Below are positions 1 through 4,704 of a stretch of 8,782 bases of DNA, one piece after another. The stretch is taken from NCBI GenBank assembly GCA_028711825.1, contig JAQTRM010000010.1, forward strand, positions 1 through 8,782, given 5' to 3'. Origin of the DNA: Candidatus Omnitrophota bacterium. Its GTDB lineage: Bacteria > Omnitrophota > Gorgyraeia > Gygaellales > Profunditerraquicolaceae. A program made the position numbers and the translations under genes. The notes below the pieces were generated by a model that was not told the origin of the DNA, searched no databases, and saw nothing but the letters and a program-made list of their open reading frames with translations. Each line of letters opens with the position of its first letter. Position 1 is the first letter of the stretch.

Positions 1-71
1 TTTTCTCCCAGGATTGTCTTGTTTTGCTTTACGACTTTGACTTAATTACTAGCTAAGGCAAAGTTTTGAAT

Positions 72-138
72 AAATAAAGGGGACGGTTCTATTTTTTAAC
101 CTTGTTTTACCAGAAAAATAGAACCGTCCCCTTTATTT
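72..138. repeat. Long perfect inverted repeat with GGGGACGGTTCT core
   Basis: Two perfectly complementary 25-nt arms lie at 72-96 and 114-138, separated by a 17-nt loop (97-113). The GC-rich core is GGGGACGGTTCT on the left and AGAACCGTCCCC on the right, flanked on both sides by A/T runs, so the transcript would form a very stable hairpin on either strand. I recall this core as a dispersed palindrome in many anaerobe and candidate-phylum genomes, sometimes next to IS200-like (Y1/REP-associated) transposases. No transposase lies in this window, so if it is mobile it is a non-autonomous REP/MITE-like copy. The right arm is followed by a T-rich stretch, so it could also act as a terminator for a gene to the left of the window. 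Confidence 0.85.
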
Positions 139-159
139 TCTGGTTTTGCTTTTGCCTCC

Positions 160-201
160 AGCTGACAGCTGATGGCTGACAGCTGAAGGCTAAGAGCTGA
201 A
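160..201 (+). repeat. Heptamer tandem array, copy 1 (six units)
   Basis: Six consecutive 7-bp units fit the consensus RGCTGAN: AGCTGAC, AGCTGAT, GGCTGAC, AGCTGAA, GGCTAAG, AGCTGAA. The frame of seven is kept without insertions. A related six-unit array lies at 3651-3692. Both are in the same orientation, both end with AGCTGAA followed by A-rich DNA, and both stop 5-11 nt upstream of a -35 box. They resemble in style the short tandemly repeated heptamers (STRR) known from cyanobacteria. No function is established from the sequence. Confidence 0.8.
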
Positions 202-206
202 AATCC

Positions 207-234
207 TTGAATTTCATGTTAATCCCGATATAAT
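207..234 (+). promoter_or_regulatory. Sigma70-type promoter of the cutA operon
   Basis: A -35 box TTGAAT (207-212) and a perfect -10 box TATAAT (229-234) are separated by 16 nt. The expected start of transcription is near 241, about 50 nt ahead of the cutA start codon. It is the only good promoter seen before the six-gene run 293-3605, so it probably drives all of it. Confidence 0.65.
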
Positions 235-292
235 GAATTGGTAATCCGGCGATAGAATGGGGTCTTCTGGTTAAAAACGGGCTTGATAAAAT

Positions 293-604
293 ATGTATTT
301 AGTCGTTTTGGTTACCGCTAAAGATAAAAAAGAAGCGCGGAAGATCTCTTCCGGATTGATTGAGGCCGGGCTGGCAGCTTGTATTAATATTGTCGGTGGT
401 GTCGAATCGGTATTCTTCTGGAAAAATAAATTAAACCGGGAAAAAGAAACGCTCCTGATAATTAAAACAAAAAAAGAGAGATTTTCCCGGGTGATAAAAT
501 TAATTCGTTCTATTCACAGTTACGAAGTCCCGGAGATTATCGCCCTTCCGGTGGTTGCGGGAGATAAATCTTATTTAAGGTGGGTCGATGCAAATCTCCG
601 GTAG
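293..604 (+). CDS. cutA: CutA-family protein (CutA1, divalent-cation tolerance)
   Basis: The protein has 103 residues, the usual size for the CutA1 family of small trimeric proteins with a ferredoxin-like fold. Family signatures are visible along its length: the N-terminal strand ending in VTA (7-9), LAACINI (27-33), an aromatic-rich VFFWK segment (40-44), ETLLIIKT (52-59) and HSYEVPEIIAL (75-85), where many members have HPYEVPE. CutA was linked to copper tolerance in E. coli, but its biochemical role is still unsettled and the name should be read as a family label. The ATG has no strong Shine-Dalgarno sequence. It is the first gene after the promoter at 207-234, and its last 17 nt overlap the next gene. 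Confidence 0.92.
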   Translation: MYLVVLVTAKDKKEARKISSGLIEAGLAACINIVGGVESVFFWKNKLNREKETLLIIKTKKERFSRVIKLIRSIHSYEVPEIIALPVVAGDKSYLRWVDANLR

Positions 605-1256
605 CCCGTTTGATTTCGTGATTGCTTTTTTCGCGGGATTCCTCGCCAGCCTTACCCCCTGCGTATACCCGCTTATCCCGATAGGCGCCGGCTATGTCGT
701 GGGCAGCGCGCAGAGTTCAAAAGTCAAGGCCTTGCTGTTAAGTCTGTCTTACGTTACCGGGATGGCGCTGGTTTATTCTTTTCTGGGGATTCTTGCGGTT
801 TTAACCGGCAGTATCTTCGGCAGTATAAGCTCCGCGCCCGCGGTGGGGCTGGTTTCCGGAGCGTTTATCCTGGTTTTCGGGCTTTTTATGTTCGACCTTT
901 TTCATTTCAGCCCGCGGACACGTATCAGGATGCCGGTTTACGGAAAAAATAATTTTCTCGGGGCGTTGTTGTTGGGGGCGGTTTCCGGTTTAATGATTAC
1001 TCCGTGCCTTAGTCCGGTATTAGGCGCGATATTGTCTTACCTGGCCACCAAGAACAATGTTTTTTACGGTTGTTTTTTATTGTTGAGTTTTTCTTTCGGA
1101 ATGGGCCTTATTTTTATCCTGGTAGGGACTTTCGGCGCCGGGATCGCAGGCTTGCCCAAGAGCGGCAGGTGGATGCTGGTTATCAAGAAGATTTGCGCGG
1201 CAATTATGGTCGGTGCGGGTATTTATTTTATTTTCAGCTCCTTAAGGAGGTTTTAG
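588..1256 (+). CDS. CcdA/DsbD-type transmembrane thiol-disulfide transporter
   Basis: This is a 222-residue hydrophobic protein with about six membrane helices. It carries the two family signatures, each with its redox cysteine: TPCVYPLIP (Cys25) and TPCLSPVLGAIL (Cys140). These match the two membrane cysteines of CcdA and of the DsbD beta domain, which pass electrons from cytoplasmic thioredoxin to partners outside the membrane. It is the length of a free-standing CcdA and lacks the DsbD alpha and gamma domains. The start is supported by AAGGTGG (577-583) inside the end of cutA. The gene ends in TAGTG, shared with the start of the thioredoxin gene, which is the natural acceptor of its electrons. 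The CcdA versus truncated-DsbD label is a naming choice; the function is well supported. Confidence 0.9.
   Translation: MQISGSPFDFVIAFFAGFLASLTPCVYPLIPIGAGYVVGSAQSSKVKALLLSLSYVTGMALVYSFLGILAVLTGSIFGSISSAPAVGLVSGAFILVFGLFMFDLFHFSPRTRIRMPVYGKNNFLGALLLGAVSGLMITPCLSPVLGAILSYLATKNNVFYGCFLLLSFSFGMGLIFILVGTFGAGIAGLPKSGRWMLVIKKICAAIMVGAGIYFIFSSLRRF
1243..1250 (+). promoter_or_regulatory. Strong ribosome binding site fixing a GTG start
   Basis: TAAGGAGG lies 5 nt ahead of GTG 1256-1258. It is close to a perfect anti-16S match and decides the start of the TlpA-like gene over upstream in-frame ATG codons, which would read through the CcdA-like gene in another frame and destroy the signal peptide. Confidence 0.85.
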
Positions 1257-1732
1257 TGCGTAATTTCAGGATGCCGTTTTTAGCGGTTTTGTTTTTTATT
1301 TTTTCGGTTTTCGGCAGTATGTCTTTTGCCGAAGGTATCGTATTGAGCGACTTGAAAGGGGAAAAGGCGGACCTGGCTTCTTATAAAGGTAAACCGGTAA
1401 TCCTTTTCTTCTGGACCACCTGGTGTCCTTATTGCCGGCAGGAATTGAAGGATTTAAACCAGCGTTATCCCCAGATCACCGAGGACGGGATTGTCCTTTT
1501 GGGTGTTAATGTCAACGAGCCGTCTTACAAGGTGCAGAATTTTTTCGAAAGCTACCCGCTTCAGTTCAGGATGCTTTTAGACAAAAACGGTTTACTAGCC
1601 GATGAATATAATTTAATGGGAGTGCCTACCTATGTTTTTCTGGACAAGGAAGGCAAAGAGATCTCGCAGGCCCATAGTCTGCCTCCGGATTATAAGCTTT
1701 TATTGTCGGGCCGGAAAGGGATCGATGGCTGA
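1256..1732 (+). CDS. Secreted TlpA/ResA-like thioredoxin
   Basis: The protein has 158 residues from the GTG start, which shares its G with the TAG stop of the CcdA-like gene. Residues 1-25 form a classical signal peptide: basic RNFR, a hydrophobic core, and likely cleavage after SFA (23-25). No lipobox cysteine is seen. The thioredoxin fold follows, with the redox motif WCPYC (Cys57, Cys60) after an ILFFWTTW strand, and the cis-proline in GVPTYVFLD (Pro124). This is the TlpA/ResA/DsbE-like class, which reduces disulfides or apocytochrome c in the periplasm and is kept reduced by CcdA/DsbD. No cytochrome c maturation genes are in the window, so the client is unknown. The protein is compact, with a short C-terminal tail after the last strand. 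Confidence 0.9.
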   Translation: MRNFRMPFLAVLFFIFSVFGSMSFAEGIVLSDLKGEKADLASYKGKPVILFFWTTWCPYCRQELKDLNQRYPQITEDGIVLLGVNVNEPSYKVQNFFESYPLQFRMLLDKNGLLADEYNLMGVPTYVFLDKEGKEISQAHSLPPDYKLLLSGRKGIDG

Positions 1733-2120
1733 TTTCTACCGGATTGTCGATGAGATCTGCGATAAGGATAAAAGGTATAAACCCGACGCCTATGAGTTTA
1801 TGCTGAAGGGTCTGGAGTTTACCCAAAAGAAGCTTAAAAAGAATTCACATGTCTCCGGGTCCGAACTGGCGGTGGGTTTACGGGATTACGCGATCAACCA
1901 GTATGGTCCTTTGGCGGGGATGGTTCTTTCTTACTGGGGAATACGCCAGACAAAAGATTTCGGGAATATTGTTTTTAATATGATCGAACGGAAACTGCTT
2001 TCCAAGACGAAAGAAGATTCGTTGTTGGATTTCGAAGAAGTTTATGATTTCAAGGCGGCATTTTCCGATGTTCTGGCTAAAAGCGTAATCAATGGAGTCA
2101 GGGGGAAACATGATCAATAA
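1725..2120 (+). CDS. Minf_1886-family conserved protein, function unknown
   Basis: The protein has 131 residues. The ATG at 1725 is chosen because GGAAAGGG (1713-1720) lies just upstream and the family similarity begins at its first residues. It overlaps the TlpA-like gene by 8 nt. The sequence matches what I know of the Minf_1886 family (a Verrucomicrobia/Planctomycetes conserved hypothetical family): an N-terminal helix with a VDEICDKDKRY-like segment (8-18), FMLKGLEFTQKKL (25-37), HVSGSEL (42-48), and the most conserved block from QYGP (59-62) through YWGIR (70-74) and DFGNIVFNMIE (78-88). No signal peptide, membrane helix or metal-binding cysteine cluster is seen, so it is probably cytosolic. 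It is useful as a taxonomic hint for the PVC group. No function is inferred. Confidence 0.85.
   Translation: MADFYRIVDEICDKDKRYKPDAYEFMLKGLEFTQKKLKKNSHVSGSELAVGLRDYAINQYGPLAGMVLSYWGIRQTKDFGNIVFNMIERKLLSKTKEDSLLDFEEVYDFKAAFSDVLAKSVINGVRGKHDQ
2100..2105 (+). promoter_or_regulatory. Ribosome binding site deciding the start of the split-barrel gene
   Basis: AGGGGG ends 4 nt before ATG 2110. It favours this start over the in-frame ATG at 2092, which would add six residues not typical of the family. Confidence 0.7.
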
Positions 2121-2577
2121 GGATGTCAGGGCGCTTATCGAATCCCGGGAATTTATCAGCGTGGCTTCTTGCGACCTGGAAGGCCGGCCGAACGCCGCTC
2201 CTAAATTCCTGCTTAAGGTGGAATCCGATTGTATTTACCTGGTGGATTACATTATCGGCAGGACATTCCGTAATCTTAACGTTAATCCGAAAGTTTCCCT
2301 TTCTTTTTTTGACAATAACACCCTCGTGGGCTACCAAATCAACGGTAAAGTAGAAATCATCGATCGCGGCCCGGAGTATCTGGCGATACTTAACGATCTG
2401 CAGCGCAGGGAAGTAGATCTTTCGGCGACCAGGATTATCGACGGGGTGATCAAGGGCAGGCCGCATAAGGCTTATGAGGCGGCTTCTTCCAAGCAGTTTA
2501 TAATACTTAAGGTCGAGGTGGAGGAAATTGTCCAGATGCAGTCAAGCGGCACCCTGCGCCGGGAGAAGATAAGATGA
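2110..2577 (+). CDS. Pyridoxamine 5'-phosphate oxidase-like flavin/F420 split-barrel protein
   Basis: The protein has 155 residues, with an N-terminal helix and the typical opening FISVASCDLEGRPNAAPK (15-32), in which the first two strands flank a small-residue turn. It continues through GRTFRNLNVNPKVSLSFFD (50-68), the segment that usually contributes phosphate-binding basic residues, and the strand GYQINGKVEII (74-84). This is the general PNPOx-like split barrel, a dimeric fold binding FMN, F420 or sometimes haem. Members range from true PdxH to oxidoreductases of unknown substrate. It is shorter than PdxH and lacks an evident PdxH C-terminal signature, so vitamin B6 synthesis should not be assumed. 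It overlaps the Minf_1886-family gene by 11 nt and shares ATGA with the next gene. Confidence 0.82.
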   Translation: MINKDVRALIESREFISVASCDLEGRPNAAPKFLLKVESDCIYLVDYIIGRTFRNLNVNPKVSLSFFDNNTLVGYQINGKVEIIDRGPEYLAILNDLQRREVDLSATRIIDGVIKGRPHKAYEAASSKQFIILKVEVEEIVQMQSSGTLRREKIR

Positions 2578-3605
2578 ATTTAAAAGGCATGGCTTTAGGC
2601 ATCGGCAGTCTTCCCCTGAAGGACGCCCGGGAGGCGGTGGATCTGGTCTTGCGTTATCTCCCGCAGGCTCCTTTTTGGCCGCAGCTGCCTAAGCGGGATA
2701 CACGCGAAGGTATGCTGGCGCAATTTAACGAGGGCCTGCCGGGGATTAAATTTAATGGCCCGGACCTGAAATTTGACCCGCAGGACAAGGAAAAAGAGCT
2801 GGAAATTTTTTATGAAAGGTTTATCGCGGGCGACCTGCAATATTTTAAAATTAGCCGGCAGTTTGCGGAAGGGCTTTACGAGTTTAAGGAACGCCTTGGC
2901 AAAGGGGCGGCGGCGGGGGCGGAATTTATCAAGTGTCAGGTTACCGGCCCATTCACTTTTTGCGCCGGGATTAACGATAGTCTGGACAGGCCGATCATAC
3001 ATGACGAGATAGTGATGCAGGCCGTATCTAAAGGCCTGGCGATGAAGGCCCTTTGGCAGCTGGAATTTTTCAAGGATTTCGGCAAAAAAATGATCGTTTT
3101 CTTCGATGAACCGTATCTGGCGGGGGTAGGTTCGGCTTATAACCCGCTCGACCGTAGCGCGGTAATCGGATTATATGAGGAGCTTGCCGCGGTCATGAAA
3201 GAGCGGGGCTGCCTGGTCGGGATACATTGCTGCGGTAATACGGACTGGTCGATGCTTACCGGTACCCCCGGCATCGATATTATAAATTTCGACGCTTTTA
3301 ATTTCCTGGAAAGATTTGTGCTTTACGCGGATGATCTTAATGCTTTCCTCGGAAGAGGGGGGATTATCTGCTGGGGGATCGTTCCCACGCAGGAGTTTAA
3401 TTCTTCCCAGAGCGCTGAAATGCTGGCGGATAAGATAAATTCCGGGTTGGATGCTTTGGAGAAGAAAGGGGTAGACCGCCGGCTGCTTTTGGAGGGCCTC
3501 TTAATCAGCCCGGCCTGCGGTTTGGGGACATTAGACGCGCTTAAAGCGGAAGGTATCCTGGGTCTGCTTGACCAAACCAGCCAATTTATCCGTAAAAACT
3601 TTTGA
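2574..3605 (+). CDS. UROD/MetE-like protein (short cobalamin-independent methionine synthase fold)
   Basis: The protein has 343 residues, the size of only the C-terminal catalytic barrel of MetE. The start is in an ATGA overlap with the upstream stop, with GGGAG at 2561-2565. Landmarks of the fold are the N-terminal GIGSLP (9-14), followed by a PFWPQLPKRD segment (33-42); the VTGPFTF strand (123-129); DEP (178-180); IHCCGN (217-222); and SPACGLGT (312-319). His218, Cys220 and Cys315 align in order with the HxC...C zinc ligands that activate the homocysteine thiol in MetE. The folate-binding N-terminal domain is absent. Known short homologues (core-MetE/Mes types) take the methyl group from a corrinoid protein, but this subfamily, with its FWPQLPKRD signature, is widespread in anaerobes and often annotated only as UROD/MetE-like. 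The substrate is unknown. Confidence 0.85.
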   Translation: MNLKGMALGIGSLPLKDAREAVDLVLRYLPQAPFWPQLPKRDTREGMLAQFNEGLPGIKFNGPDLKFDPQDKEKELEIFYERFIAGDLQYFKISRQFAEGLYEFKERLGKGAAAGAEFIKCQVTGPFTFCAGINDSLDRPIIHDEIVMQAVSKGLAMKALWQLEFFKDFGKKMIVFFDEPYLAGVGSAYNPLDRSAVIGLYEELAAVMKERGCLVGIHCCGNTDWSMLTGTPGIDIINFDAFNFLERFVLYADDLNAFLGRGGIICWGIVPTQEFNSSQSAEMLADKINSGLDALEKKGVDRRLLLEGLLISPACGLGTLDALKAEGILGLLDQTSQFIRKNF

Positions 3606-3636
3606 GATGACAGGAATCGTTTTCTAGGCTAAAGGA

Positions 3637-3650
3637 TTTTTTTTGTTTTT
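3637..3650 (+). other. T-rich tract after the first operon
   Basis: T8-G-T5 lies about 30 nt after the stop of the MetE-like gene. A terminator would be expected here, but I find no convincing GC-rich stem immediately upstream, so it is recorded only as a T tract. Confidence 0.35.
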
Positions 3651-3692
3651 AGCTGATAGCTGATAACTGAAGGCTGGCTGCTGAAAGCTGAA
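3651..3692 (+). repeat. Heptamer tandem array, copy 2 (six units)
   Basis: Six 7-bp units lie in register: AGCTGAT, AGCTGAT, AACTGAA, GGCTGGC, TGCTGAA, AGCTGAA. It has the same consensus, unit number and orientation as the array at 160-201, and again ends shortly (11 nt) before a -35 box. Confidence 0.78.
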
Positions 3693-3703
3693 AAATAAAC
3701 TAT

Positions 3704-3732
3704 TTGACAAAGGGAAATATCGGTTATATAAT
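3704..3732 (+). promoter_or_regulatory. Perfect consensus sigma70 promoter of the por operon
   Basis: TTGACA (3704-3709) and TATAAT (3727-3732) are separated by exactly 17 nt, with no mismatch to the consensus. Transcription should begin near 3739-3740 and give a leader of about 140 nt before porC. High, largely constitutive initiation is expected. Any regulation would then more likely act after initiation, in the leader. Confidence 0.88.
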
Positions 3733-3765
3733 TAAAAAACTTTAATACCATTTTTTAATACGTTC

Positions 3766-3863
3766 GCCGTTTGAAGGCTTCGGCTTTTTAAGGCCGGTTT
3801 AAAACGGCTCAGTATCAATCCTGAGCATTCTCCGGTTTCTAGAGCAGGGTGTGCGGGATTGAT
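3766..3863 (+). promoter_or_regulatory. Candidate structured 5' leader with pseudoknot ahead of porC
   Basis: Three pairing elements can be read by eye. First, GCCGTTT (3766-3772) pairs with AAACGGC (3802-3808) and encloses AAGGC-TTCG-GCTTT (3774-3787), a stem with the extra-stable C(UUCG)G loop. Second, GCTCAG (3807-3812) pairs with CTGAGC (3821-3826) around the 8-nt loop TATCAATC. Third, seven of those eight loop bases, ATCAATC (3814-3820), are complementary to GATTGAT (3857-3863), which ends 5 nt before the ribosome binding site AAAGGA (3869-3874). Elements two and three form an H-type pseudoknot with a 1-nt first loop, no middle gap and a 30-nt third loop. I recognise no known riboswitch class; a regulatory role is inference. 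Confidence 0.45.
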
Positions 3864-3868
3864 TTCCT

Positions 3869-3874
3869 AAAGGA
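3869..3874 (+). promoter_or_regulatory. Ribosome binding site fixing the porC start
   Basis: AAAGGA lies 4 nt before ATG 3879. It supports this start over the in-frame GTG at 3849, which has no comparable site and would add ten residues not seen in the family. Confidence 0.75.
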
Positions 3875-3878
3875 TATC

Positions 3879-4430
3879 ATGAAAGAGATCAGAATACACG
3901 CCCGCGCAGGGCAGGGCGCGATTACCACCGCTTCATTGCTGGGGTTCAGTTATTTTAACGAAGGTAAATATCCCTACGCTTTCCCGAATTTCGGGGCGGC
4001 CAGGATGGGTGCTCCGATGAACGCCTTTGTGCGCGTCGACGACCGTCCGGTACGCCTGCGCAGCCAAATCTATGAACCGGATTACGTGATTATCGTCGAT
4101 CCTACGCTGATGCGCGGTTTTAACTGTTTTTCCGGATTACAAAGTGACGGGATCGCGATTATTAACGGCCGCGAAGACCTGGAGCTCCCGAAGTTAAAGG
4201 CCAGCCAGAAGGTTTTTGTGGTAAACGCCAATGATATCGCTTTAAGAAATATCGGCCGTCCCTTGGGTAATACCGCTTTGATCGGCGCTTTTGCCGCGGC
4301 GACCGGAGAATTGAAATTGGACAATCTGATCGAAGTAGTCGGTAACCGTTTCAGCGGCAAAGCCCAGGAAGGCAATATTAAGTCTGTCCGGGAAGGCTTT
4401 GAATTTGTTAAAAATAATTTAAAGGGGTAA
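3879..4430 (+). CDS. porC: Pyruvate:ferredoxin oxidoreductase, gamma subunit
   Basis: The 183-residue protein is of normal length for the gamma subunit (domain III) of four-subunit 2-oxoacid:ferredoxin oxidoreductases. The N-terminal strand and loop HARAGQGAITTASLLG (7-22) corresponds to the family's GRGGQG loop. It is followed by NFGAARMGAPMNAFVRV (37-53), equivalent to the conserved FG.ER.GAPV.AF.R block, and by a late PLGNTALIGAFAAATG segment. Two usually conserved positions differ: Ala-Arg-Ala-Gly instead of Gly-Arg-Gly-Gly, and Ala instead of Glu before Arg42. These are also the kind of differences seen between pyruvate and other 2-oxoacid subfamilies. It is first in a porC-D-A-B order like that of Thermotoga, one nucleotide before porD. 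Confidence 0.9.
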   Translation: MKEIRIHARAGQGAITTASLLGFSYFNEGKYPYAFPNFGAARMGAPMNAFVRVDDRPVRLRSQIYEPDYVIIVDPTLMRGFNCFSGLQSDGIAIINGREDLELPKLKASQKVFVVNANDIALRNIGRPLGNTALIGAFAAATGELKLDNLIEVVGNRFSGKAQEGNIKSVREGFEFVKNNLKG

Positions 4431-4431
4431 A

Positions 4432-4704
4432 ATGTTCGGTCCATTGACGGTAAAACCAAAAGAGAGCAAGGGCGACAAGACCGGAAGCTGGAGAACCCAG
4501 TTCAGGCCGGAGTATTTACATAAGAACTGTATCGCCTGCCGGATGTGCGCGATGATCTGCCCTGAAGGCTGCGTTTATGGTAAAGAAAAGAACAGTTTCT
4601 GGGTAGATTTTAATTTCTGTAAAGGCTGCGGGGTTTGCGCCGATATTTGTCCGAAAAAAGATATTGCCATGGTTGTCGAAGATGGCAAAAGTGAGGAAAA
4701 GTGA
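4432..4704 (+). CDS. porD: Pyruvate:ferredoxin oxidoreductase, delta subunit (2x[4Fe-4S])
   Basis: This is a 90-residue ferredoxin-like subunit. Two CxxCxxCxxxCP motifs are complete: Cys33/36/39/43 and Cys63/66/69/73, each closed by CP, so two [4Fe-4S] clusters are expected. They carry electrons from the catalytic beta-subunit cluster to external ferredoxin. The N-terminal part with KTGSWRTQFRPEY (16-28) is the typical delta-subunit lead-in (GSWR..RP). An additional Cys47 lies inside the first motif's spacer, as is common in this family. The start has AAAGGGG (4421-4427) at 4-nt spacing, within the end of porC. The stop overlaps the porA start by 4 nt (GTGA). Confidence 0.93.
   Translation: MFGPLTVKPKESKGDKTGSWRTQFRPEYLHKNCIACRMCAMICPEGCVYGKEKNSFWVDFNFCKGCGVCADICPKKDIAMVVEDGKSEEK

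Noticed and set aside
160..201. Heptamer array considered as a CRISPR fragment
   Set aside because: The units are 7 bp with no spacers, and no cas genes are present.
1..292. tRNA or small RNA gene in the left gap
   Set aside because: No cloverleaf, TTCRANY-like T-loop or other RNA signature was seen. The only structure is the inverted repeat and the heptamer array.
1070..1255. Upstream extension of the TlpA-like reading frame to an earlier ATG
   Set aside because: It would overlap most of the CcdA-like 3' half in another frame and bury the signal peptide. GTG 1256 with TAAGGAGG at 5-nt spacing is clearly the start.
1632..1724. Upstream extension of the Minf_1886-family reading frame
   Set aside because: The extra residues are an out-of-frame reading of the TlpA-like gene (arginine-rich, no family similarity). 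ATG 1725 has a ribosome binding site and fits the family start.
3606..3650. Terminator after the MetE-like gene
   Set aside because: A T-rich tract is present, but I could not find a stable stem directly upstream, so no terminator was called.
3849..3878. GTG start for porC ten codons upstream
   Set aside because: It has no suitable ribosome binding site and would lie inside the structured leader. ATG 3879 has AAAGGA and starts exactly at the family's first strand.
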